Positions 54,791 through 64,000 of a stretch of DNA of 64,000 bases are shown here, piece after piece. The position numbers were made by a program, and so were the translations under genes. The stretch spans positions 132,352,891 to 132,416,890 of the forward strand of contig CM043947.1 of NCBI GenBank assembly GCA_014529385.2, in the 5' to 3' direction. Each line of letters starts with the position of its first letter. The stretch's first letter is position 1. This DNA is from Adiantum capillus-veneris (lineage: Eukaryota; Streptophyta; Polypodiopsida; Polypodiales; Pteridaceae). The notes under the pieces are model-generated. The model ran no database searches. It saw nothing but the letters and a program-made list of their open reading frames with translations, and had not been told where the DNA came from.

Positions 54791-57700
54791 GGTATAATCC
54801 TACCACTTGGCATCATGCGTCACTCCCCACGACCAATGCTTACCTTCAGATGTTTGAAGAATGATGGCCATGTGGAGTAGTGGATACAAGCACGCCACTT
54901 GGATGGAAGAAAATTTTCCATGAAAGAGTGTTTTTAAACAATGTCATCACAATCAAACACCGAAACCATGTCATCAACTTCTTCCATGTCTAAAAAAATC
55001 TCCCACTCTGACTCACCGTCACTTTGCACCTCAGCAGCAACTGCCTCATGCGTTTTCTTTATACCAAAACAATATTTAACTGCTCTCATCATAATGTCCG
55101 TTGGAGCATGCAACAATCTCATATTACAAAACACATATACCAGAGCCTCAGATTGTTTTGGTTTTAATCTATTTCTCTTCTTAGTGTGTAAGAAGTCAAA
55201 TGTAGAACAATTTCTCTTGCAGCTACCACTTGAGTAGCAATTAATAATACTTTGATAGCTACAAGTTTCAGTTCTAGCTTTTTTTGACTATATTATTTCC
55301 ACCACATAGGTGCGCCAAATTTTTGGATGGCGGCAATGTGCCAAGGATCACCAAATATACCAACCCTATTGGCATAGTCAATGTGTTGTAGCAAGAAAGA
55401 GGAGATCAAAGCCTAAACAACAAAAAGCCTCACAAAAACCACCAACTCCTCCTTCTGCTAACCAGACTCAAGAAGAAGTAAAAGATTATGAGAGAATTTG
55501 AAGTCAAGAGGGATGGAGCTCAAGCCGAGCCTAGAGGTTTTGATATATCCAAACCAAATCAAAGGAAGTCAATAAAAGCTCAAAAGCAACTTGAAGGCCA
55601 ATCCAAGAAAGATCAAGAACAAAGAGACTAGGTGCCTGAAAGCTTGCAAGAACAAATGACTCGAGTGCGCAAGGAGGTACCACCTCTCTTGAGAGCGGAA
55701 GCTAAAGTCATCAACAAAATCATTAAAGAGTTTGAGTTAGGATCACTTGGAAATGATTAGATTGCAATTCCGATGCCAAAGTGTGGTTTTTGATCTGAGG
55801 GAGCTAGATGCCTAAGATGCCAAAGCGGAGGCCAATGCATCCATCGGAGAGATTGAGAGGCTCTGCCAACAAGTCGAGTGCCTATTAGTGATAAGGATCA
55901 ACTATAGGCTAACCTCACATGTGAAAAACAAGACATGGCAAGCATCTTTCAAGATTTATAAAAACAAATTGAGACAAACACTGAGTTGCAAGTAGAGCAT
56001 CAGGCTCTATAGGAGACCTTGGCGGGATAATGAAAGAAATATACAAATCTATATGATGTAGTCAAGCACACATTGTCAACTCTTCTAGCAATGCCAGAAG
56101 TCCTTGCCTTTTTTTTGACATCTCAAGCTCCTATGACCACAACAAAACAAATGAAGCATCAAAAGCGGAGCTGGCTCAAGAGAACCTACAAAGATAGATG
56201 CTACTGGTTGGAAAAATGTCTACACACACTCAAAGGGAGCAAGAGATCAAAGAGCTCGAAGAATAGTTAGCCAAACCTAAAGCAAATATACCAGCCAAGC
56301 AAAGAGGAATGCTAAGGAGTTCCAAAGAAAAGATCAGGCAATGAGAGCCCTACAGTCCACAGCCATTGTACCTACCCAACCAACACCACAATAGACAGTT
56401 GAGTTTGAAAGTACAAATTGATCCCTAATGGACTTACCAAGGACATCAATTGGGGAGGGATACATGGTTTTAAGAGAAAACAAAGAAAACCAACTCTAGA
56501 GATGAACTAAAGAAGTGGATTGAAGATATGCCAGCCAGATCCTGCAAAGAATACATGCTTTATAAGCTCAAGGTAATAGAATTAGCAACCCTATTAATGA
56601 TCAAGCCTGATCAAGTGGTGAAAACTTTGGCCATGAAATGATACCACTTCCACTGATGAAACAAGAGGATATCTTGTAGAAAAAGAAAATTTTACCATCA
56701 TTGGAACCAAATGCAAAGGTTGACCACGAGGATGTGCCTGTCCCCATAGATCATCAAGTACTACTTACCTTGGAAAGTCAACCCTTGTGGAGAAAGAAGT
56801 GGTTCAAGAAGAGACTCACAAGATGAAACAATTTACAAAAATGCATCACAACATCTCAAGATTGACCAAACCTATTTTCTAATCCCTCAATGGTGATCCT
56901 AAGATAGTTATTACACATGGAAGTGCAAAAGATCCTCTATGTTGAATTACCCAGTGCTTTCCAAGACAATCAACAATTACAAGCCGACGGAGTCATAGAT
57001 GGTCCATACCATGCACTAGTGATTGCTCAAATGTGGGATGTGCTGGACCTCACATGCCAAATGTTGACAAAAATAGCAAAGATGATCATCACATGTACAT
57101 AGGAATTTGAAGATATTGATGCAGCAAAGCATCAGTGATAGGTTTTCCTTGAAGGAATTGAAGAAGGCATTTCTTGGAACCTAGAAACTAAATCCCCCTA
57201 GATGTGGTTCAATGTGGCAATGAGGACTCTTGCGAGGAAGGCTATTATTGCCAGGGCTTGACTAGAGAAGAAGCCTCTAAGCAAAAACACCCCAAACATG
57301 AGAGCAAGGGGAGCCTTTTTGTGGAGCATTCAACAAGGTATGGGGTGCTTTTCGGTGAGGATGAGAATGTGTTGACTACAAAATCAAGAGGTTTGTTACT
57401 ACTCCTTTGCAGGTAAATTTTTGGTGATGTATTACACATTTTCATGTGTAGACAGTGGGTTAGGGCTATCTTTTCATAAAATCTACCACCCAACATATTT
57501 GAAGTGTTATTGGTTGATGGACAACTCAAATTTTGTTATGCACTGCCCTTTTTCTAGGCATTCATGGATGCAAGTGTATGCTAGCTATCTTGAGAGCTCT
57601 ACACTTTTCTTTTTCTGCATTGCATGCGTGCAGTTATAGGTGCTTTGTGCTCTACACAATTTTCAAGCTTACAGATAAACAAAGAAAAATTGGTAGCTTA
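54791..57700 (+). other. Decayed element-like sequence of unknown type
   Basis: Coding-like pieces without a recognised domain: FGWRQCAKDHQIYQPYWHSQ with a basic tail (55310-55501), KKWIEDMPARSCKEYMLYKL near 56510-56570, and 56917-57102. Lys/Gln-rich composition suggests gag-type sequence, but no zinc knuckle or enzyme motif is visible. The minus-strand Asp-rich stretch near 54934-55134 is likewise unassigned. Confidence 0.3.
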
Positions 57701-57707
57701 TAATACC

Positions 57708-57754
57708 AAAATTAGGTACTTTATAAAATTAGGTACTATAAAGTACCTAATTTT
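57708..57754. repeat. Perfect 16-bp inverted repeat with 15-base loop
   Basis: aaaattaggtacttta (57708-57723) and its exact complement (57739-57754) flank a loop that itself repeats aaattaggtact. It lies about 230 bp upstream of the decayed domain copy C, within what would be intron or upstream sequence. Confidence 0.8.
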
Positions 57755-57938
57755 GCTTGTTAATTGTACTAAAATTTGTTACTTTTTAGTACCCAATCTA
57801 GTATCAAGAATCATCATCTCTCTGTTATTTTTTACATTGTTGAAGTGTTGCCAAAACAAAAGGCCTGTAGTAAGAATTCATATGTATTTGGTTTGAACAA
57901 TGAAGGAATATCTAATGCGTGGTGTTTTTGCATTGTAG

Positions 57939-58325
57939 GAAAAAAAAAATGGAGAAATACCTTGTACTGAGTAAGTTTTTCTATACATCTCAAGAGATAT
58001 ATGAAGAGTATGACTTGAGCTTGAATGTTGTGCTTTCAAAAGATCTAACCGATCTCAAGACCTCCTTGATGACCAATGGATGACTATTTTCAAGCGAAGA
58101 CACCAAAAAATTACCAAGATTGGCTTGAATCATTTGCTACAAAGCCTAGTCGAGAATTGCAGGTTGCTATTCCATAAGGTATAACAACCTCCTCCATCTT
58201 GTGAAGAGATTACTGCAAAGTTTTTGCACTCCTTTGCTTTCAAGAAATTCCATGCAAAAATAGAAGCTACAAGCCATATGGTAGCATGGGTGAGGTTTGG
58301 AGAGAGTGTAATGAACATGTGTGGT
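57939..58325 (+). pseudogene. Decayed copy C of the unknown domain
   Basis: After an acceptor-like gcattgtag (AG 57937-57938), two frames together read FFYTSQEIYEEYDLSLN, DDQWMTIFKRRHQKITKIG, LVENCRLLFHKV, EEITAKFLHSFAFKKFHAK and MVAWVRFGESVMNMC. These match copy B (42195-42613) block by block, including CRLLFHKV and VAW..FGE. One frameshift and a TAA directly after HKV make it a pseudogene. GGTA-rich repeats like the copy B intron follow. Confidence 0.65.
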
Positions 58326-59075
58326 AGCCACCCCTGGTACTTTTGAGAGTTTTTGGTGGTTTTGATTGTGCTTGGTAGTTTGGCAGTCTTAGGTAGATTT
58401 AATAATTTTTTTCAAGGTTATTTAAGTAATATTTGTTAGAGCTATTAGTGATGAAACTATCCCAAGATATTATTGGTAGACTTTGGATCTTTTTTTTCTA
58501 CTTTGAAAGTTTTGGTACTTCTATCATGTTTAGGGAGGCTTGGTAGTCTGGTAGTTTTTGAAGCTTGAAGAAGGATTTGGTACTATTATGGCTAAGCTCT
58601 TTGGGTAGTTTAGGGTAGTTTTGGTAAAGATGAAACTATCCCTAGTCCTTTATTGGTATCTTTTGGTACTTTTTAGTTTTTCTTTGTAGTTTATGAGAGT
58701 TTTGGGTGTATTTAGGGTGATTCAAGTACTGATTGGTAGATTTTGGTACTATTTTGGCTCTCTTTTTGGTATTTTATGCTTACTCTCTATCATTGCTTTG
58801 GTAGATTTAGGTAGTTTTGGTACTTCTATCATGCTAGTTTGGTGGTTGTTGGGGCTTTGTGTTTTCTTCTGATATCTTTGGTACTAGCTAGTAGTTATAT
58901 GTTCTAATTTGGTTTTACTTTTGGTAGTTTATGGTTGGATGTGTCATTGATGACTTGCATTAGGAAGAGAGTGGGAACTAGAAGGGCCTCGTTATTTGGT
59001 AGTTTAAGGGAGTCAAACCTCTAGTATTAAGAAATCAATCAAAGGACAATTTTTGAATTCAAGAAGGAAAAACGG
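58326..59075 (+). repeat. GGTA-rich degenerate repeat stretch
   Basis: Many variants of 'tttggtagttt' and 'ttggtacttt' up to about 58930. This is reminiscent of the repeat-made intron at 43077-44195, which follows the next exon in copy B. No coding supported. The stretch ends at the start of the long LTR at 59076. Confidence 0.5.
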
Positions 59076-60337
59076 TGGTGCAGCCAAAGTTGGTCGACCA
59101 TAGAAGATGGAATGGGTAGATATGTGCAGGCTAGCAGAAGCATGGCAAAGGACATGAGCAACAACAAAGATCCTGGGTAGACAAGTAGCAACAGATATAT
59201 ATGGTTGATGTGGTTTATTGGTAAAGAAGGGCTCCAAAAGGGGCTAATTTGGGATTCAAATGAAGGAGGTTCAAGGAGCAACATCTTTGCATAGAAATGT
59301 AGAGCTTGAAGTTTTGAAGGATTAGGTCTAGACGACTTGTCAAACAGAGCTATGGAGCCCAAGAAATTTGAGTTTGAAATTGTAGTGCATTGTAGATTCT
59401 CGATGGACAAGGTAGTTAGGGATAGGTGGCCCAAGTGGATGTTAGTGTATAGATGCAAAATGCTTAAATTATGGAGCATACCCATCTTTTCGGATTGCAA
59501 ATTGGAGCTATGGATTGTAGGTTATGGCCATTTGAAGTTTTGACAGGGATCGGTATGTGACTGCATTGGGGATCGGGCCATTGAGTATCATTTTGGGTTT
59601 GACTAGGTTCTGGAAGGTCAAGCACTTCATTTGGAGTTGGCAAGAAGTCATTTCTCATCAATCGGATACTCGGACGGAGAGTTATTGCAGGTTAAAGTTG
59701 ATTCCAGAGGGCGACTGTGCAGTGCTTGATAGTTTTTTCTTGTTTTTGCTGCCTCAGTTTGGCGAGCTTAGAAATCCCAAAAGGCAGCAAGGAGTGTGAA
59801 GACAAAAACATGGATTTTTGGTTGGCCTTGATGGCTTGACGATTGGAGCATTGTGTGGTGGCAAGCAGGGAAAAAGGGGCAAAAGAGTTGGTATGTTTGA
59901 GGGATTTTTTGAAAAAAACTTGGAATTTTGAGGAGTTTGGGGGTGAATGCCTTGGAGGTGCCATGTGGCAGCTGAATCCTATCACATGCATGGTCACAAG
60001 ATTCACAAGCGGGGTATAAGACCAAGGGCAAGCCCTCTCATGGGTATCACAAGTATAGAAAGGGAGAGGAGGTCCCCCGTGTGGATATGGAAGCTCTGAG
60101 CGTGGGCGCCTAGAGGCGGAGATGGGTATGTAGTCAACGTTTTGGGTGGATATGGTGGTGTGCTAGCCTCTTGCGGCACCCTCGATGGTAATGGAAGTCA
60201 GCAGGTTGCATCGTCCATCTGCTGACATGGCATGCGTGTGGGGTGTATTATCGCGCCTGTAAGGGGTAAGTTTTTTTGAAAGCAACGTGGAGCCCCCACT
60301 AGCAATATTGCTAGTGCTAGGGGGGCTATCCCACGGC

Positions 60338-60395
<58 letters not shown>

Positions 60396-61217
60396 CCAAG
60401 GGGCAAGGTCTTGAGCATAAAAGGGGTAAGTCAGTGCAAGGGAGCAGGTACATATGAGAGATAGAGAGAGAGATCAAATGGAGGATCAAAGGGGTAATTC
60501 AAAGGCCATCTAGGATGATCAAAGGGGGAAATTGGGAGACGGTTAGAGCCAACCGAGTGGACAGTTCCAAGGGCCAAGCCACGAGCGAACAAGAACAAGG
60601 TGAGGTGTCCACCATGTAGGGATAGTACTAAAATGACTATGCCACTTGGGTGCAATGCGAGAAAAATGCTATAATGAGATAAAAGTTGAATGTATAAGCA
60701 ACTTAGGGTCCCATTTTTCCTTTTTTTGACTAACCCATCCCTATAGAAGGAGCTATATATGTTCTTTTACGGACTTTTTGCTATTTTGACGGTACGGATA
60801 GCTAGAGAGAGTTGCCAACCCCGGATTTTGAGCTCGTCAAAGGTGTGCCGATTGAGTTGTTTTGTACATGGTTGTGTTGATGCTAGTGGAATCCATCATT
60901 GCTGTCTCTTGGCATCGATTCTCCCTTCCTTCTTCTCTTCTCTGCTTGTGTGCGTGTGTTTTTGAGCGTGTGTGCCCCCCCAAAGTTTGTCGTGCAAAGG
61001 GAGATAGAGAGAGGGTGTGGGTGTGTGGAAGACTGTGAGTTGAGCAGAGTGGTATGATCGAGTCTGTTTGGTGCATTAGAAAGCATGTGTGAAAATGGTC
61101 AGATGCAAGCGATGGTTTGTTGCGGATACTGTCGAGTTTTGAAGGTGAAGTCTAGTGGATTGGGGCACTGTGTATACCCTGGGCTATAGTGAGGCATTGT
61201 GTTGTGTTTTGGGTGTG
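59076..61217 (+). repeat. Long LTR family, copy 2 (about 2.1 kb)
   Basis: Starts TGGTGCAGCCAAAGTTGGTC and can be followed to gttttgggtgtg near 61217, where similarity to the partial copy ending 62122 stops. It includes a palindrome (60298-60315) and a GA tract (60342-60393). Taken as the 5' LTR because no purine tract precedes it and a gag remnant follows it. The exact 3' end is uncertain. Confidence 0.8.
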
Positions 61218-61379
61218 TTTCCCTTTCCCACTTTCCATCTTCTAGTGCCCCCATGGAGGATCTCTATGATGCTCCGATTTGAGGTCTAAAGTGATGTTTG
61301 GTAGCCAACGAAGCGATTGGCTGGTGTTTGATGGTCGAGTTTGAAGTTAATAAAAATGGTGGAGCCAAGTGTTGGCCCA

Positions 61380-61750
61380 TATTTATGGGCATTGAAGATC
61401 CCGGATTGGTTAATAGATTTTGAACTATGGCTGTTGTTGATGCATATGTTGAAGAATGCGAAAAAGTTGCAGACAATGCTGCTGCTGCTGATGCGCGAAC
61501 GGGCCAAGATTTGATTCAATGGTTTATAGAGCAGTGATCAAGGATCATGGAAGGAGCTGAAAAATCAGTTTTTGGAGCATTTTCAAGAAGTGATTACTCT
61601 AGAAGAAGCTGGTGTAAAGTTGAAGGCGGTACGCCAGGACGCAAGTTAGGATTTTTCCATTTTTCTTGAGTAGTTTGAAGCCTGTTGGAAGCAATTAGAG
61701 GTTGCTACTGGGAGAAAAGGAAATCAATATTTGAAGCTGTTTACGCTCTA
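61380..61750 (+). pseudogene. Gag remnant of the long-LTR element
   Basis: Reads SWKELKNQFLEHFQEVITLE, AGVKLKAVRQDAS, then a stop, FSIFLE, a stop and FEACWKQLEVATG. This is the retrotransposon capsid pattern (W.xLK..F...F.....E...KL..VRQ....F...FE...). The sequence jumps directly into LTR text at about 61751. RT and integrase are absent. Confidence 0.55.
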
Positions 61751-62122
61751 TCGAATCAACTGTTTTTTACATGGTTGTGTTGATACTAATGGAATCCATC
61801 ATTGCTGTCTCTTGGCATCGATTCCCCCTTCTCTACTCTGCTTGTGTGTGTGTTTCTGGACGTGTATCGGTGTGTGTGTCCCCCTCAAATTTGTCCATGC
61901 AAAGGGAGATAGAGAGAGGCTATGGGTGTGTGGAAGGATGTGAGTTGAGCAGAGCGGCATGATCGGGTATGTTTGGTGCATTGCAAAGCGTGTGTGCATA
62001 TGGTCAGGTGCAAGCGGTGGTTTTCTTGCGGATACTGTCAAGTTTTGAAGGTGAACTCTAGTGGATTGGGGTGTTGTATATACCCTGGCTATAGTGAGGC
62101 ATTGTGTTGTGTTCTGGGTGTG
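61751..62122 (+). repeat. Partial internal copy of the long LTR (3' part)
   Basis: Matches about 60850-61217 of copy 2, starting near ctgttttttacatggttgtg and ending ctgggtgtg. It follows a truncated gag without any purine tract, so it arose by recombination or deletion rather than as a normal LTR. Confidence 0.75.
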
Positions 62123-62772
62123 CAATCAGGTTGTAGATACCGAGGATTTAGAAGCACGTGGAGAGTGTCTCCAAAGAGATGGTGTAGATTATGATGCAGC
62201 AGGCACGCCCAATGATGGATAAAGGAGAATCCTAGGCAGTAAATTTGCATCCATTGAAGATATGTGAGATATGGTTGGTGAATATGGTGATGGAGACTGT
62301 TGTGAGGTGGATGGTTCAAGAGGTGCAGGGGTCTATGGATGAGGCCTCCACTTTACATGGATGGGAGGGAGGGTCAGCCATATGTTCAAGCTTGTTGTCA
62401 GGTACATGTTTCTTGGATGTTGGTATGCTTGGTGCTGCTTGGTATGGAGTGGATGCTTGTTTTCCAAGGGATGCATGGAGTGTTGAAGACAAGCCATGGA
62501 CGGCGGTCTACACGGATGATGGGATATCTGCTGGGGTGCAACACTATGGTAAGCGGTTACAGATGGGTGGAAGAAACCCATGGCAGGTTTTTGATCCAGG
62601 CAAATTCTATGTGATGCAAGAACCCACTTGAAGGTTTCATAGTAGGCTGCAATCAGATTATGTATATATGGTTTTGGTTTTCTCGTAGGGTTTGCCAAGT
62701 TTATGCAGTTGACATTGGAATAAAGATCTTTTTTGGTTGAGCATGAATGCTCAACTAGGGGGTGGGCAATGA
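62123..62772 (+). other. 3' internal region of the long-LTR element
   Basis: Contains a 128-codon open stretch (62245-62631, ending PGKFYVMQEPT) with no recognised domain and ends with the purine tract ctagggggtgggca (62754-62768) directly before the next LTR. Probably a remnant of the 3' end of the internal region. Confidence 0.5.
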
Positions 62773-64000
62773 TGGTGCATCCAAAGTTGGATGACCATAG
62801 AATTTGGCACGAGTAGATATGTGCAGGCTAGCACAAGCATGGTAAAGGACATGAGAAACTACAAAGATCCTAGTTAGACAGGTAGAAGAGGATATATATG
62901 GTTGATGCGGTTTATAGGCCAAGAAGGGATCCAAAAGGGGCTTATTTGGGAGTCAGATGAAGGCAAGGAACATTATCTTTGCATAGAAATGTAGATCTTG
63001 AAGTGCTAAAGGAGCAGGTCTAGACGACTCGTCAAATAGAGCTACGGAGCCCAAGATATTTGAATTTGAAGTTGCAGTGCATTGCAGATCCTTAACGGAC
63101 AAGGCAGCTGGGGGACAGGTGGCGCAAGTGGATGTTAGAGGATAGATGTTTAGTGCTTGAATTATGGAGCATACTCGTCTTTTTGGATCACAGATCGGAG
63201 CTATGGATTGCAGGTTATGGCCACAGTGAAGTTTTGACGAGGGTCGGCTATGTGCCCACCCATGTGACTGCATTGGGATTCGGGCCATCGAGCATCATTT
63301 TGGGTTTGACCAGGTTATGGAAGGTAGAGCACTTCATATGGAGTTGGAAAGAAGTTTTTTCTCATCAATCGGATACCAGGATGGAGACTTATTGCATGTT
63401 AAAGTTGATGCCAGACGGCGATAGTGCAGTGCTCGATAGCTTTTTCTCATTTTTGCTACCTTGGTTGGCAAGATAAGAAATCTCAAAATGTCACAAGGAG
63501 CAAATTATGTGAAGAAAAAATAGGGAGTTTCGATTGGCCTTGATGGCTTGGCGATTGGGCATTGTGTGGCATTTGGCAAGCAAGGGAAAAGGGGCAAAAA
63601 CGTTGGATTGTTTGGGGTTGTTTTGAAACTTTGAGGAGTTTGGGGGTGAATGCCTTGGAGGTACCACGTGGTGGATGAATCCTTGCACATGCATGGTTAC
63701 GCGTTTTGGAGGCAACGTATAAGACCAATGGCAAGCCCCCTCATGGGTAGCACAAGTGTAGAAAGGGAGAGGAGGTCTCCGTTGTGGATATGGCGGCTCT
63801 TGGAGTGGGCGCCTCGCAACGAAGATGGATGTGCAGTCGGCATTTTGGGCAAATATGGTGGTGCACTAACCTCTGTGGCATGCATATGGGGTGTATTCTT
63901 GCGCCCGTAAGGGGTAAGTTTTTTGAAAGAAAAGGGGGAGCCCCCAATAGCGATATCGCTAGTGCTAGGAGGGATGTCCCAGTTGAGAGAGAGAGAGAGA
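62773..64000 (+). repeat. Long LTR family, copy 3 (runs off the window)
   Basis: Begins TGGTGCATCCAAAGTTGGAT after a purine tract, so it is a 3' LTR. It follows copy 2 closely (for example aggtctagacgactcgtcaa, gcgcccgtaaggggtaag). It holds the altered palindrome at 63948-63961 and reaches its GA tract at the window end. Confidence 0.85.

Noticed and set aside
54319-54880. Open frames of 60-99 codons on both strands
   Set aside because: They fall in the GC-rich untranslated leader of a Copia fragment and match no gag.
59039-59500. 153-codon minus-strand open frame
   Set aside because: It starts inside the long LTR and has no counterpart frame in copies 1 and 3, so it is not coding.
62245-62631. 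128-codon gene
   Set aside because: No recognised domain, and it lies in the rearranged 3' internal region of a retroelement; mentioned only as part of that region.

Overview
The window looks like a transposon-rich piece of a land-plant nuclear genome, about 64 kb with no compact gene arrangement. The evidence is plant-type Copia and Gypsy retrotransposons (initiator-Met and Asp tRNA primer sites, TG...CA LTRs, 5-bp target duplications), spliced genes with GT-AG introns, and long GA/CA microsatellites. The style of the elements would fit a fern or another large-genome seed-free plant, but no sequence here fixes the species. No rRNA, complete tRNA, CRISPR array or bacterial operon was seen.

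Layout. 1-17.9 kb is an old, broken plus-strand Ty3/Gypsy element (gag, protease, RT, RNase H, integrase, then a region of W-[VI]-P-K motifs). Its early coding region is split by a better preserved minus-strand Copia element (1262-6284) that has both LTRs, a primer site and the complete domain order, but also one frameshift and two in-frame stops. 17948-24024 is a second LTR element with an exact CTAGG target duplication and an Asp-type primer site. It carries gag- and protease-like coding plus W-[VI]-P-K motifs, but no RT or integrase. 24-30 kb is a second decayed Gypsy element whose integrase is split by about 1.6 kb of inserted repeats. 30-38.8 kb is mostly AT-rich sequence with local tandem repeats and two tRNA-like Pol III promoter candidates.

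38.8-45.3 kb is the most gene-like region. It holds a spliced plus-strand gene (about 41.5-45.25 kb) with a RING-H2-like zinc finger and an unrecognised domain of about 140 residues. A decayed relative lies directly upstream (38.8-40.4 kb) and a third decayed copy of the same domain lies at 57.9-58.3 kb. Splice phases agree across the introns of the central copy, so it is, or recently was, a real gene; a frame problem near 42.62 kb and an early stop near 45.16 kb leave its present state open.

45.3-52.6 kb holds fragments: the 3' end of a minus-strand Copia, a Gypsy gag fragment followed directly by an FCP1/NIF-like phosphatase exon, and two Gypsy fragments facing each other. 52.8-64 kb is dominated by three copies of one long LTR (about 2.1 kb when uninterrupted). 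One copy is interrupted by another Copia (54109 onward), and a gag remnant lies between the other two. A small palindrome in this LTR varies in a compensatory way among the copies.

No complete active system is visible. The most noteworthy items are the three-copy RING/unknown-domain family, the W-[VI]-P-K repeats shared by several Gypsy-like elements, a retropepsin-like motif next to an inverted integrase end, the gag-phosphatase junction and the covarying LTR palindrome.
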